Source of the DNA: an uncultured Bacteroidota bacterium | GTDB taxonomy: Bacteria; Bacteroidota; Bacteroidia; Bacteroidales; UBA12077 | DNA length: 64,000 nt | Reading direction: 5' to 3' | NCBI GenBank assembly: GCA_913055635.1 | Contig: CAJXLK010000023.1 | Location: 1-64,000, forward strand | Shown here: positions 35,480 to 45,454 of the stretch, one piece after another | Numbering within the stretch: the stretch's first letter is position 1 | Layout: each line of letters begins with the position of its first letter | The notes under the pieces: model-generated | Told to the model about the DNA's origin: nothing | Database searches by the model: none | Seen by the model: only the letters and a program-made list of their open reading frames with translations | Translations under genes and position numbers: made by a program

Positions 35480-37226
35480 TGATTTTTTCTTCGGCGTTTT
35501 CGAGCTGTTTCATCCAGGTGGTGAACATCAGATCTATTTCTTGCTCATACATTTTTCGGGTTTGTTGTTCTTTTCGGGTTTGTTGTTCTTTCATTTGTTT
35601 GATTTCCTGTATTTTGCGCTCGTTGTCGTGGTTGAGTTTTTCGATTGCTTGCTTTTGTTTTTGATCCTTATCCTCAAGTTCTTCCTGAGTGGCTTTCAAT
35701 TCTTCGATATGTTGGCGGAGCTGTTCGTCCTGGGTGCGTACTTCTTCCATTTGCTGCTGGGCTTCTTCTTCCGCCTTTTTCTGTTCGCTGATATCGCGGA
35801 GCATCCCCACGAACATCCGCTTATTGTCGAGCCAGGCTTCTTCTACCCGTATTTCAAGGGGGAAGACATTGCCCTGCTTGGTGATGCCTTGTTCATGCCG
35901 GGCTTTACCCAAAATACGCCGCTCTCCAGTTTTTTTATAGTGATCAATGTATTGGTCATGTTCCTGGGCATATTCGCGGGGCATCAGCAGGCTGACGTTT
36001 TCTCCCTGGACTTCCGATGCAGTGTATCCAAAAAGTTTTTCGGCCGAGGGGCTGAACTGATCGATAATGCCATGGTCATCGATCGTAACAATGGCATCCA
36101 TGGCGTTTTCAAAGATCATTTTATTTTTAGCCTGGCTTTGCTCCAGCGATTCCTGGGTGGCTTTCATCTCTTCCATGTTCTGGCGGAGTTCTTCCTCCTG
36201 GGAAGCAAGTTCTTCGGCTTGTTGCTGACTTTTGGCCAGCAGTTCATTGGTACGCTTGTTGATCTTGATCGAGGAGAGGGTGGCCGCTATGCTTTCGGCC
36301 AGCCGTTCAACAAAGTCGCGGTGATGTTGCTCAAATTCGCTGAATGAAGCCATTTCAATAACCCCCAGAACTTTGTCTTCAAGCTGAAGGGGCACAATCA
36401 ACAACGCCCGGGGGTTGGCATCGCCCAACCCAGAGGTGATGTGGATGTAATCATCAGGAATCTCAGTCATATAGATGGACTTATGTTCAAGGGCTACCGC
36501 CCCGACAAGCCCTTCGCCCCATTCAATTTTTTTTGTCAGATATTTCTTACGGTTGAATGCATATGCAGCTGCAAGCTCAAAATATTGCTCCTCCCCGCTT
36601 TGTTGTGCCTGAGATTGTTGATTGGCTTGAGCCTGAGCTTCTCCTTCTTCTTCATCTCCCTGCAGGATGAAAAGTCCACCCTGGTTGGCCCCTACATACT
36701 GAACCAGGTTGCTGATGATGTCGTAGGACAACTCATATAGGTCATTGTTCTTATTTTGGCGGAGGATGTCATTGAATTTGGCCAATCCATCTGATATCCA
36801 GTTCCTTCGCTCATCTTCTTTCTGCCGCTCAATTTCCTCCTGGCGGTTTTTCTGAAGGCGGTCGCGAAGACTGATCAGCACTTCTCCAATTTGATCGTTT
36901 TCTTCTAAATCATAGGAAATATCCATATTTCCTTTTTCCAGCTCCTGTGCAAACCGAAATGCCTTTTTCTGGGTTTGATGCAGATTTTGTTTTTCCTGTT
37001 GAAGGCTCACTTTGTCTTTCTTGCACCTTTCGCTCCGGCGAATGAACCAGAGCATCATTCCCGTAAACAGGTACATTGCCCAAATCAGAGGATTGCTTGC
37101 ATGGAGCTGGCCAATGCTTTTAAAAGAAAAATGCGGATTGGTCACTTCCAGGCTCAGGATGTTGAACAAGATAATCACCATGAGTCCTGCACCCAATAAT
37201 ATTGGGTCAAGTCTTTTCATGCCCAT
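35469..37226 (-). CDS. Membrane GAF-PAS sensor scaffold without kinase domain
   Basis: 585 aa. Two N-terminal membrane helices (about 10-28 and 46-62), a HAMP-like linker (AQELEKGNMDISYDLEENDQIGEV), a GAF domain (about 155-320), a coiled coil, a PAS domain (about 365-485, ENAMDAIVTIDDHGIIDQFSPSAEKLFGY), then a long C-terminal coiled coil rich in Gln and Glu. There is no His kinase, GGDEF or phosphatase domain. It probably controls partners encoded in the cluster by coiled-coil contact. Its 3' end overlaps the CZB gene start. Confidence 0.78.
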   Translation of the reverse strand: MGMKRLDPILLGAGLMVIILFNILSLEVTNPHFSFKSIGQLHASNPLIWAMYLFTGMMLWFIRRSERCKKDKVSLQQEKQNLHQTQKKAFRFAQELEKGNMDISYDLEENDQIGEVLISLRDRLQKNRQEEIERQKEDERRNWISDGLAKFNDILRQNKNNDLYELSYDIISNLVQYVGANQGGLFILQGDEEEGEAQAQANQQSQAQQSGEEQYFELAAAYAFNRKKYLTKKIEWGEGLVGAVALEHKSIYMTEIPDDYIHITSGLGDANPRALLIVPLQLEDKVLGVIEMASFSEFEQHHRDFVERLAESIAATLSSIKINKRTNELLAKSQQQAEELASQEEELRQNMEEMKATQESLEQSQAKNKMIFENAMDAIVTIDDHGIIDQFSPSAEKLFGYTASEVQGENVSLLMPREYAQEHDQYIDHYKKTGERRILGKARHEQGITKQGNVFPLEIRVEEAWLDNKRMFVGMLRDISEQKKAEEEAQQQMEEVRTQDEQLRQHIEELKATQEELEDKDQKQKQAIEKLNHDNERKIQEIKQMKEQQTRKEQQTRKMYEQEIDLMFTTWMKQLENAEEKINDC

Positions 37227-37548
37227 AAGTGGAGATGTTTTTAGTTTATTTCCATCGCAGAATATAATATGGAACCTGCAAACTTGGAAAAATTTTGTTT
37301 AATATCAAAGGGGGTCATACCATCCATTTTATTGGGTTTGAATGGCTCGAAGGCGGTGGTTGTTTAATGTTTTAGCATGAAGGTATTTATATGTGTGTAT
37401 ATATACAATAACCTGATATATATCATGGGTGAATGGATAAGTTATTGCGTGTTTTTGTTCGGAGATTTTCAGCCTTCAAGCAGGATAGAACTACTGAAAG
37501 GTCCATTTGTTGGTGCGGAGACTGATTTTTACCGGGAGGAGAGGGGAA
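37227..37548. other. Intergenic gap in the signalling cluster
   Basis: About 320 bases between the second phosphatase and the GAF-PAS gene. It holds AT-rich stretches and short out-of-frame openings but no recognisable gene, repeat or -7 box. Confidence 0.4.
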
Positions 37549-38325
37549 TCAGAATTTTACGCCCAGAACCGTTACGTCATCAACCTGGTCTTTGTTGCCT
37601 TTCCACTGGTTGAAGTTTTCCTGCATGGCTCGTTTTTGCTCATCGAGATTTTGGTGGCGAATATTACGGATCAATTCCTTGAATCTTTGCTTACCAAATT
37701 TTTTATCGATGCGTTGTCCGAATTGGTTTTTATACCCGTCCGTAAACAGGTAGATCATATCGCCGGGTTGATAACCAATTTCACGGACGGTAAAATCGGT
37801 ATCATCCCAAAAGGGGCCCACGGGCATGTTGTTGCCTTTAATCTCGATCATTTCGTTTTGGCGCACCACCAGGATGGAGCTGTTCGCGCCTGCAAACATA
37901 AATGATTGGCTATTCGGGTTGACCGAGCAAATGGCAATGTCCATGCCATCGTAATGGTTCAGGTTGTCCGATTCATTGAGTTCTCCCACGATCTGCCCCC
38001 GTAATTTTTTGAGGATGACGTTGGGGTGGGTTTCTTTTTGCGATTTCACAATGTCATTCAGGGCGCTTATGCCCAACATGGTGATCAGTGCCCCGGGGAT
38101 TCCATGGCCGGTGCAATCGCCAACACTCAATATGGTATGTTCGCCTCGTTCACTGGTCCAGTAGAAATCGCCGCCTACAATGTTTTTGGGTCGGTAGAAA
38201 AGGAAATAATCGGCGAATAACTCTTTAAAATCCTTTTCATCCGGCAAAAGAGCTTTCTGAATCCTTTCAGCATACCGGAAACTAATGGATATTTCTTCGT
38301 TTTGTTCGCCAAGCATTTTTTCCAT
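37549..38325 (-). CDS. SpoIIE/PP2C-type phosphatase, minimal form
   Basis: 258 aa: the S-helix segment QNEEISISFRYAERIQKALLP and a complete SpoIIE phosphatase domain (GGDFYW, DCTGHGIPGALITMLG, LFTDGY). It is a close paralogue of the C-terminal two thirds of the phosphatase at 33792-35027 but has no sensor domain. It is first in the minus-strand cluster. The target may be the SiaC-like protein at 13.4 kb or another switch protein; the sensor input would come from the other cluster proteins. Confidence 0.85.
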   Translation of the reverse strand: MEKMLGEQNEEISISFRYAERIQKALLPDEKDFKELFADYFLFYRPKNIVGGDFYWTSERGEHTILSVGDCTGHGIPGALITMLGISALNDIVKSQKETHPNVILKKLRGQIVGELNESDNLNHYDGMDIAICSVNPNSQSFMFAGANSSILVVRQNEMIEIKGNNMPVGPFWDDTDFTVREIGYQPGDMIYLFTDGYKNQFGQRIDKKFGKQRFKELIRNIRHQNLDEQKRAMQENFNQWKGNKDQVDDVTVLGVKF

Positions 38326-38746
38326 TCTTTCTGGATTTTACCTTTAGTAAAGGTGAGGAGATCCATTGATATAATCAAGGATGATCTCCCTTATTTTGAC
38401 AGACGACCTCAGATTTTTTTTGTTCAAATCAATTTGTGTGATGAATGAACAAAAATGGGTCTGTGGCTTAACCCATTCTAAGTAATTTATGCCGAGGATT
38501 TTCCACGTTCATGAGGCCGCTCCGCCTGATAAATGGCCAGTGGTTTCGCCCCTCTGACATAAATCGTATTCCAAAAAGTTTTATACGGAATTTAACCGCC
38601 AGGGTTCGGTTATTCCGTCTTTTTCTTGTTTTCATATTTTCTGTCTTCGGCTTCACCCTAAGTATACAATGGGACTTAACGCCCCGGGGGATCCCAGGGT
38701 GAAATGCCTTCGACCCGGGGTACGGGTGGACTGAGTTTTCGTTTAG
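38326..38746. other. Gene-free stretch with an imperfect hairpin
   Basis: No convincing gene. TTCACCC (38652-38658) pairs with GGGTGAA (38697-38703), and inside it TGGGA pairs with TCCCA, around a GC-rich centre. The small open frames on both strands lack codon bias and family matches. Confidence 0.35.
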
Positions 38747-38800
38747 CCACACTTAAATGCAACTGCCCGGAATGAAGAAATCTCAGGGGATGGTTGTTTT

Positions 38801-39972
38801 TTGTCCAAACGAACGGGGGGTAAATCAACCACCGCCGAGGTTAAAACGGTGGTAGAAGAGAAAGAACTCGCTGCCCGGTGGTTGGTCATAGAGAGCGATC
38901 CCTCAAAGGCCAATGTGTTTATTGACGGTAAACTGGCTGGCAGGACGCCATTTCACCGGAAATATGAAGAAGGCGAATATACCTACCGCATTGAAAAAAG
39001 CCGCTACCACAACAAAGCAGGCAAGATTACCCTAAAAGGTGAAAAAAAGAGCTTGCAAATTGAGTTGAAACCCAATTTTGGAGATATACAAGTTACATCA
39101 GTACCCGAAGAGGGGATGATGATCTTTCTCGACGGAGAAAATACGGGTAAGGAAACCCCGGCCACTTTGAACGAAATATCCTCGGGTGAACATACCCTTC
39201 AATTGCAAAGCCGCTGGTATCAACCCCAGACCAAAAAGGTAACCGTGAAGGAGGAACAAACCACAGCTGCAGATTTTAAAATGGAACCGGCTTTTGCCAA
39301 TATCACCGTACAAACACAACCGGAAATGCGGATGTCGTTTCAACCCCAATCAAGGCGGAAGTTTATGTGGATGGAGACAAAAAGGGCATCACCCCTTTAA
39401 CCCTCAGCGATTTTCTGGTTGGAAAATACAACCTGAAAATTTCAAAACAGGGCTATGGTACGGTTACAAAAACGCTGACCATTCAGGAAGGCGAGACCAT
39501 CTCGGTTGATGCGCAATTGCCCCAGGCCAAAAAAGTTGCCATCACCAGCCAGCCTTCCGGGGCAGATCTGTATATCGACGGCAGTTATATAGGCAAAACC
39601 CCTTATGAGGGTGAATTGGGTTTTGGAAGAAGAAAAGTGAAAATGATAAATGGAGAAAGAACGAAGCAGAGAAGCATTCATGTTACAGATGGAGGAAAAG
39701 ACATATGGAGGTTTGAAGTTTTTGCAAATAAAGGAACTTTTATTGACTCCCGCGATGGCCAAACTTATGAGTGGGTGCGTATAGGCGACCAGGTGTGGAT
39801 GGCCGAGAACCTGAATTACGATCAGGATGCTTATGGCGATGATAAGTGTTATAATAATGATCCATCCAATAGCGATACTTACGGGCGTTTATATAACTGG
39901 GATGCTGTAATGCAGGGTGAAAGCAGCAGCCATCGCAACTATAAGACACCTCACATGCTGATCGGAGGCTGA
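38801..39972 (+). pseudogene. Broken PEGA-repeat protein with truncated FISUMP domain
   Basis: Several PEGA units (for example SDPSKANVFIDGKLAGRTPF, PSGADLYIDGSYIGKTPYEG) are followed by the beginning of a Fibrobacter major paralogous (FISUMP) domain: IDSRDGQTYEWVRIGDQVWM, then GRLYNWDAVMQGESSS. The frame shifts near 39325: adding one A to GAAATGCGG would join the halves (E-N-A-D-V-V-S-T-P-I-K-A-E-V-Y-V-D-G). No ATG or signal peptide opens the gene (first usable codon TTG), and the FISUMP domain stops before its conserved C-terminal half. So it has lost both ends and has a frameshift. Confidence 0.75.
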
Positions 39973-40037
39973 TGTAACCCGCAAATAAATGCATCCTTAT
40001 TTTTCTTTGTTGTATGTTCGTTTGTAGGTATAAAAAA

Positions 40038-40071
40038 GAGGCACCCACAAAAGCGTTTTTGTAAGCACCTC
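40038..40071 (-). terminator. Terminator after tRNA-Arg(CCG)
   Basis: An imperfect hairpin GAGGCACCCACAAAA / TTTTTGTAAGCACCTC lies directly downstream of the tRNA on the minus strand, followed there by a T run (AAAAAA on plus). Confidence 0.55.
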
Positions 40072-40080
40072 ACTATCAAG

Positions 40081-40154
40081 TGAACCAGGGGGGACTCGAA
40101 CCCCCAACCTTCTGATCCGGAGTCAGATACTCTATCCAATTGAGCTACAGGTTC
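40081..40154 (-). tRNA. tRNA-Arg, anticodon CCG
   Basis: 74 nt. Anticodon stem TCTGA/TCAGA with loop CTCCGGA places CCG at 34-36, reading CGG. The T arm GGGGG-TTCGAGT-CCCCC and D arm (TAGCTCAATTGGATAGAG) are intact. The acceptor has one mismatch (T6-T67). CCA is not encoded. Near-identical to the next tRNA upstream. Confidence 0.93.
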
Positions 40155-40270
40155 ATCCGTTAAATCTATTGTCTCTGCGCTTGCCTGAAAAGCGGGTCAA
40201 AGTTACAAAAATATCCCCGCCCTACAAACTGAAGGCCCCTATCCTGTAAGTTTTATTCTTCCTTCTTTCA

Positions 40271-40306
40271 AAAAAAGCACCTACAGAATACCTCTGTAAG
40301 TGCTTT
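40271..40306 (-). terminator. Hairpin between the two tRNA genes
   Basis: AAGCACCTACAGA pairs with TCTGTAAGTGCTT; minus-strand T run follows. It may act as terminator or processing site of the first tRNA. Confidence 0.6.
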
Positions 40307-40315
40307 ATTATCAGG

Positions 40316-40389
<74 letters not shown>

Positions 40390-40456
40390 ATCTATGTGGA
40401 AAATTCTTCACCGCTCTGTGAAGTATCTTTTCCTGTTCCGGCCTTAACCGGATGTG

Positions 40457-40490
40457 CAAATATATAAAATTTTCACCATTTACCTCCAAA
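40457..40490 (-). promoter_or_regulatory. Promoter of the tRNA-Arg pair
   Basis: On the minus strand a TTTG (40487-40490) and a perfect -7 TATATTTG (40457-40464) are 22 bases apart, about 68 bases before the first tRNA. Confidence 0.5.
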
Positions 40491-40704
40491 TTTAAACAGG
40501 AATTCTCTTCCACTTCCATTGTTGCCCTGAGCCCGAACGCATTTTTTTTCAGAACCCCCTCTTATTATCTTTTTATCCCTGACCGTACTGGCTGTTGCTA
40601 AAAAAGGATTTTTCAGAGGTATCCTGAAAACCAGGATAGAATTAAATCAATCGACCTTCTGGTGAACTTTCGCCCCGGTGCGTGCATTATTCCCTAATAA
40701 TTCT

Positions 40705-40712
40705 TATTTTTG
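40705..40712 (+). promoter_or_regulatory. -7 promoter element TATTTTTG
   Basis: Perfect TAnnTTTG 30 bases before the AsmA-like gene. Confidence 0.45.
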
Positions 40713-40741
40713 AATAAAACCCTTGCATAACCAGATAAGCC

Positions 40742-43552
40742 ATGAAAAAATTTTTGAAAACCCTCGTTGTGATCATCTTTGCGTTGTTGATCCTGCTCAT
40801 CACGATACCATATCTTTTTAAGGATCAAATCCTTAACAAGACCCGTGAAATCATCAATGAAAATGTAGAGGCCCGGGTCAGCTTTGACGACGTCAGTGTT
40901 TCGCTGTTGAAGCGATTTCCCGATCTGAATGTCGGCATTCACCATTTGATCGTCTCCGGCAAAGGCCAGTTCCGGGAGGATACCCTGGTCCAGTTCAAAA
41001 CCTTACATGCTGAGGTGGATCTGTTAAGCATTTTGAAAAAGCAGATCGTTATGGAAGGGGTGTATTTGGAAGAACCCAGGCTGAAAGCACGCATTGCCCC
41101 TGACAGCAGTGTCAACTGGGATATCATGAAGGAGGCCCCGGAGCCTGCCCCATCTGAACAGGTCGATACGGCCGCTGAGCCTTCTGATTACCGTGTTGAA
41201 TTGAAGACTTTTCAGATCACCGGGGGAAGGCTCCTGTTTGATGATCAACCGGGTGATATGAGTTTTTCGGCCCACAACCTGAATTTTACCATGAGCGGAG
41301 ACCTGGGCGCTGACTCTTCTGACCTGGATATGAGCCTGGATGTAGAGCCGGTGAATTTTCGGATGGGCGCCGTGCGGTATTTGAATCAGACCGATGTATC
41401 CTTTGAGGCCGGTATCGCTGCCAACCTCAAAGAAGAACGGTATCATATCCGCAACAATCAACTGAATGTTAACGGGTTGGTTCTGAATTTTGATGGGTTG
41501 GTCTCCATGGCCGAATCGGGTCGTATTGATACTGACATTGAGTTTGCCTCGGGCAAAACGAATTTTAAGAGCCTGCTCTCGCTGATTCCCGCCTTCTACA
41601 TGCAGGATTTTAAAGCGTTGGAAACCGCCGGCAACCTGACCCTCAATGGCCAGATCTCCGGTTATTACCACCAGGATGTCTTCCCCTCGCTGGATATGAA
41701 CCTGCAGGTGGAAGATGCCATGTTCCACTATCCGGATTTGCCTGAACGGGCGAGCAACATTCAAATTTCCCTCCAAACCTATTTTGACGGCAAGAAACCG
41801 GACAAGACCAAAGTCAACCTGGAGCGCTTTCACCTCGAGATGGCGGGTAGCCCCTTCGATGCCTCTTTATTACTGCGAAACCCCATCAGCAATCCCACGG
41901 TTAATGGCGCCTTAACCGGTAAAGTGGTCCTGGATCAGCTCGCGAAGGTTGTTCCCATGGAAGACCTCGAGCTTCGGGGTGTGATCGACTCCGATTTGGA
42001 ATTTGCCGGCAGCCTGGACATGGTGGAGCAGAAACGCTACAATGAATTTAAGGCCAACGGTTCGGTGAATGTGACGGATTTGTATGTAGCCACTCCAAGC
42101 CTGCCTGAAGCCCTTACCCTGAATGCCCGGATGGTATTCACCCCGCAATACCTTGATTTGAAATCTTTAACCGGAAAGCTCGGGAAAAGCGATTTTAGTA
42201 TGACAGGCAAAGTAAGCGATTATATTGGTTATGTTTTGGAAGACGGGGTGTTAAGGGGTGATTTCACTCTGAAATCCGGTTATTTGAATGTTAATCCATT
42301 CCTGGCAAAAGGAGAGGGGCAGACCCCGGACGATACAGCTGCCCCACAGGAGATGGAAGTGTTTAAGGTCCCCTCACGCATAGATTTCAAAATGGATGCC
42401 GGCATGGACCGTATCCGTTATGACCGGATGCAGATTACCAATGCCGGCGGCACCGTGCTGGTGAGAGATCAGTCGGTATATCTGAATGATTTTGCCATGA
42501 ACCTTTTTGAGGGCCGGCTTCAGGCCGACGGGGCGTATAATACTCCGGATACGGCCGATGCTTCGGTCAACTTTGATATGGCCCTGTCCGATCTTCAGAT
42601 TCAAAATGCCCTGCAATCCTTCCGGATGATGGACACCCTGGCCCCGATTTTAAAGCGGGCCGAAGGGAAGATTTCGATGGATTTGCAGTATATGTCGCAG
42701 TTAAAAACCAACATGATGCCGAAGATGCCTACGGTCAATGGTTTTGGAGAGCTGAGGAGTAAGCAGATCCGCCTGAGTGGTTCCCGCTCTTTGGGCAGGA
42801 TCCTGAAGGCCCTTGATTTGAGTGAATCGGGTGAACAGACGTTAAATGACTTAAAGATCAACTTTTTGCTACGCCAGGGCGAATTGGTCATTAAGCCTTT
42901 TGATGTCCAGCTGGCCGGCATGGGCATGACCGTGAGCGGTTCTCAGCGTTATGACCGGACGATGGACTATGACATCCAGATGCGCATTCCACGCTCCAAG
43001 CTGGGAGGAGCGGCCAACCAGGTTATTAATAATCTGGTGGATAAAGCAGCTTCCCGGGGTTTGGACATCAGCCCCGGTGAAAACATTCCGGTGGGGGTCG
43101 ATCTGACCGGCACCTTTTCAGAGCCTAAGGTTGGCCTTAGCTTTGGCCGTGGGGAAGGAGAAGCAGGCAAGGATGTCAAACAGCAGGTCAGGGAGAAGGT
43201 GGAAGAGACGGTTCAGCAGCAAAAGCAGCAGGCTGAAAAAAAGGCCAGGGAAGAAGCCTCTGAAAAAGCCCGCCAAATAATAGATCAGGCTCAGAAGAAG
43301 GCCGACCGCATCATCCGACAAGCCCGCCAGGCTGCTGAAAAGCTCAGAGAAGAGGCGGATAAACGTGCCAACCAAGTAGAAAAGGAAGCCGAGGGCAAGA
43401 ATTTGTTGGTTCGTAAAGCGGCTGAGGAATCGGCCAAAAAAATCCGTCAACAGGCCGATAAAAAGGCCCGCCAGCTTATTGATGAAGCCGAAAGTAAAGC
43501 CGACAGCCTCGTGGCAGAAGCCAGGAAAGAGGCCCGGAAGATTCAACAGTGA
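40742..43552 (+). CDS. AsmA-like envelope protein with C-terminal coiled coil
   Basis: 936 aa. One N-terminal membrane helix (about 5-24) precedes a long AsmA/repeating beta-groove region (LNKTREIINENVEARVSFDDVSVSLLKRFPDLNVGI and the C-terminal AsmA part near 620-790). Proteins of this group span the periplasm and are thought to move phospholipid to the outer membrane. From about 800 the chain becomes a charged Lys/Glu/Ala/Arg coiled coil (KKADRIIRQARQAAEKLREEA type), an unusual tail. Monocistronic, ended by a strong terminator. Confidence 0.83.
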   Translation: MKKFLKTLVVIIFALLILLITIPYLFKDQILNKTREIINENVEARVSFDDVSVSLLKRFPDLNVGIHHLIVSGKGQFREDTLVQFKTLHAEVDLLSILKKQIVMEGVYLEEPRLKARIAPDSSVNWDIMKEAPEPAPSEQVDTAAEPSDYRVELKTFQITGGRLLFDDQPGDMSFSAHNLNFTMSGDLGADSSDLDMSLDVEPVNFRMGAVRYLNQTDVSFEAGIAANLKEERYHIRNNQLNVNGLVLNFDGLVSMAESGRIDTDIEFASGKTNFKSLLSLIPAFYMQDFKALETAGNLTLNGQISGYYHQDVFPSLDMNLQVEDAMFHYPDLPERASNIQISLQTYFDGKKPDKTKVNLERFHLEMAGSPFDASLLLRNPISNPTVNGALTGKVVLDQLAKVVPMEDLELRGVIDSDLEFAGSLDMVEQKRYNEFKANGSVNVTDLYVATPSLPEALTLNARMVFTPQYLDLKSLTGKLGKSDFSMTGKVSDYIGYVLEDGVLRGDFTLKSGYLNVNPFLAKGEGQTPDDTAAPQEMEVFKVPSRIDFKMDAGMDRIRYDRMQITNAGGTVLVRDQSVYLNDFAMNLFEGRLQADGAYNTPDTADASVNFDMALSDLQIQNALQSFRMMDTLAPILKRAEGKISMDLQYMSQLKTNMMPKMPTVNGFGELRSKQIRLSGSRSLGRILKALDLSESGEQTLNDLKINFLLRQGELVIKPFDVQLAGMGMTVSGSQRYDRTMDYDIQMRIPRSKLGGAANQVINNLVDKAASRGLDISPGENIPVGVDLTGTFSEPKVGLSFGRGEGEAGKDVKQQVREKVEETVQQQKQQAEKKAREEASEKARQIIDQAQKKADRIIRQARQAAEKLREEADKRANQVEKEAEGKNLLVRKAAEESAKKIRQQADKKARQLIDEAESKADSLVAEARKEARKIQQ

Positions 43553-43582
43553 TCAAATGAACCTTGCATCAGAATATAAAAA

Positions 43583-43612
43583 ATCCCGTACCTGCTTGGG
43601 TACGGGATATCT
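43583..43612. terminator. Bidirectional terminator between the AsmA-like gene and rplS
   Basis: ATCCCGTACC pairs with GGTACGGGAT around a 6-nt loop. T runs follow on the minus strand (TTTTTT) and, after a short gap, on the plus strand. Confidence 0.85.
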
Positions 43613-43643
43613 TTTATGCAGAAACCGATCGATGGGTTTGCTT

Positions 43644-43997
43644 TTACACCCTGCGCTCTTTGATCTTCGCTTTGGCTTTTTTGCCGGTAAGCCCACGCAG
43701 GTAAAATATCTTGGATTTTCTCACCTTCCCGCGCTTGTTCACATCTACCCCCGCAATGTTCGGTGAATGTACAGGGAAAATCCGCTCTACCCCTACACTT
43801 CCCGACATCTTCCGAACCGTAAAGGTCTCGGAAAGTCCTTCTCCTTTGCGCTGAATGACAACTCCCTGAAAGTTCTGGATCCTTTCTTTATTGCCCTCCT
43901 TAATCTTATAGTGAACGGTGATCGTATCTCCGGCTCTGAAGCGCGGCATCTGGTGATCTGTGCCGAATTCTTTTTCTACTTCTTTCATTAAGTCCAT
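43644..43997 (-). CDS. rplS: 50S ribosomal protein bL19
   Basis: 117 aa, the usual size, with [58 protein letters not shown] and [28 protein letters not shown] ending. bL19 lies at the 30S-50S interface. The start is at 43997 or at the second Met (43988). The frequent neighbours trmD and rpsP are absent here; the gene stands alone with its own terminator. Confidence 0.96.
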   Translation of the reverse strand: MDLMKEVEKEFGTDHQMPRFRAGDTITVHYKIKEGNKERIQNFQGVVIQRKGEGLSETFTVRKMSGSVGVERIFPVHSPNIAGVDVNKRGKVRKSKIFYLRGLTGKKAKAKIKERRV

Positions 43998-44279
43998 GCC
44001 AGTCTCTTATTTTGTGGTTACTATTGCTCGTTTACGGAGCGCAATATTAAAAAGATTTTTTTACATCGCATAACATTTGCCTAAAAATCACACAACATTT
44101 TATCGCATGAGATCCGATGAGATGTAGCACCATTGTCAGATGTTTGGTCTATAAGATGTTGTTTTTTAATGTTTTGTTAAACGATCACCCGATGCTTTGT
44201 GCCAAGATATTTTACCGTGTATCTGTGTTGTTTTCCTTTGGGTGTTTTATCCGGCCATGGTCCGTGGTGACCTATTCTT

Positions 44280-45290
44280 TTATTCTATCGGGTAGTAAAC
44301 CATGGTAACCCATAGGGTGGAATCGGGTTCGGTTTGGGGATCAGTAAGATAAGTCTCCCAGAACTCGCCCTTTCGTTTTAAATTTTTTTCCATGGCATGT
44401 TTGATCACCTTGTTATAGGTGATAAACAGTGATTGATAGGGGCCTGTGTGTTGGGCGGTTATGGCTCTGCCAGCCGGATAGATTTTAAAGGAAATATTGC
44501 TTTCGGAGGGAATTTCCTGTTCGACCGGAAAGCCGGCTTCAAAGCGCAGGGGCTGGCCCGACTCGTAAGCGCCTGTATAGCGAGCAAACGGAGGGCCGGC
44601 AGGGATTACATCGTTCCGGGTTAAATACTCCATCAACTCTCCATAGGCTTCTCCCATGCTCTTGGCGATCTCTTCCATAGAGGATTGCTTTTCGACAACT
44701 ACTGCGCGCATTTCAGGCATTTCTTTGACCCGGATGGCTGAAGTTCTCCCTGGCCAGTTGGGCAGGCGTTCGATATAGTTTTTAAAGTTGTTTAAACCCT
44801 TTTGAAAGGATTTTATGATGTCGCCTTTCATAAACAACCCGGCCCAACGGGCAAAAAAGTTGCCCCATTCACCCTTCATCTGCCAGGTAAGTTCTGTACC
44901 CCCCGCATTGGGATTGAAATTCCAGACCATCCGCGCGGAATCGGTCCCATTGCCCATAAAATGAATGGTGGAGCGTATCTGCTCGTGGATGTTGACCGAA
45001 CGCACGGTGATTTTTCCTTTCCCAACCTTTTCTCCGTCCCACTCCCAGACAGAGCCCATGCCGTTTTCTGTCATTTTGGTGTAGGTGTGTGCCCGGGGGT
45101 CCTCCTCAATCCAGGGATCCCATTGGGGCCGGTTGTTGAAATCGAGGGCATGAAAATAGGCTACTTCGGGTGAACGCTGAACCATAGCCTTCGCCTCAAT
45201 CTTATAGCGATTGGGCAGGACCAGTCCGACCAATACAAACAGTATGATCAGAACCAGCAATGACAATGCAATGTACCTGAAGGTTTTCAT
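44280..45290 (-). CDS. SRPBCC-type membrane-anchored protein with GyrI-like domain
   Basis: 336 aa from 45290, chosen because the Met there opens an N-terminal membrane helix (KTFRYIALSLLVLIILFVLVGLVLP). An SRPBCC/polyketide-cyclase-like domain (about 30-165, SPEVAYFHALDFNNRPQWDPW) is followed by a GyrI-like ligand-binding domain (about 180-335, MRAVVVEKQSSMEEI ... ITAQHTGPYQSLFITYNKV). This pairing is common in Bacteroidota; it may bind hydrophobic small molecules. Function not known. Confidence 0.78.
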   Translation of the reverse strand: MKTFRYIALSLLVLIILFVLVGLVLPNRYKIEAKAMVQRSPEVAYFHALDFNNRPQWDPWIEEDPRAHTYTKMTENGMGSVWEWDGEKVGKGKITVRSVNIHEQIRSTIHFMGNGTDSARMVWNFNPNAGGTELTWQMKGEWGNFFARWAGLFMKGDIIKSFQKGLNNFKNYIERLPNWPGRTSAIRVKEMPEMRAVVVEKQSSMEEIAKSMGEAYGELMEYLTRNDVIPAGPPFARYTGAYESGQPLRFEAGFPVEQEIPSESNISFKIYPAGRAITAQHTGPYQSLFITYNKVIKHAMEKNLKRKGEFWETYLTDPQTEPDSTLWVTMVYYPIE

Positions 45291-45319
45291 AAGTTTATTT
45301 TTTTTGTTAATATATTGGC

Positions 45320-45384
45320 CGTATGGAACCTGCATGAATAATCATGTCCTTGTTGTGTAAGTCCTTGCATGCAGGTTTCATAAG
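45320..45384. repeat. Family-B structured hairpin repeat, copy 2
   Basis: Arms AACCTGCATG (45327-45336) and CATGCAGGTT (45368-45377) pair perfectly around a 31-nt loop with CCTTGTTGTGTAAGTCC. Outer TATG/CATA lengthen the stem. Confidence 0.75.
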
Positions 45385-45454
45385 GATATACTTTAATTAA
45401 AAGCTTGTAAATCAATATGATCTGAATCTTAAAACAGACATTATGTGGTCAATC

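Noticed and set aside
35541..36347. A 268-codon plus-strand frame rich in Leu and Phe that looks like a membrane protein
   Set aside because: It is the antisense of Gln/Glu/Lys coiled-coil codons in the GAF-PAS gene, which naturally read as Leu/Phe.
35469..37226. Histidine kinase
   Set aside because: The protein has GAF, PAS and coiled-coil parts but no HisKA or HATPase motif; it ends in a coiled coil.
38468..38752. Small Arg/Lys-rich minus-strand frame of 94 codons
   Set aside because: No start signal, no family, composition typical of noise opposite a hairpin-containing spacer.
41024..41833. A 269-codon minus-strand frame inside the AsmA-like gene, and a similar plus-strand frame at 3467-4204 inside mccB
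   Set aside because: Both lie fully opposite genes with clear family matches and have no recognisable domains.
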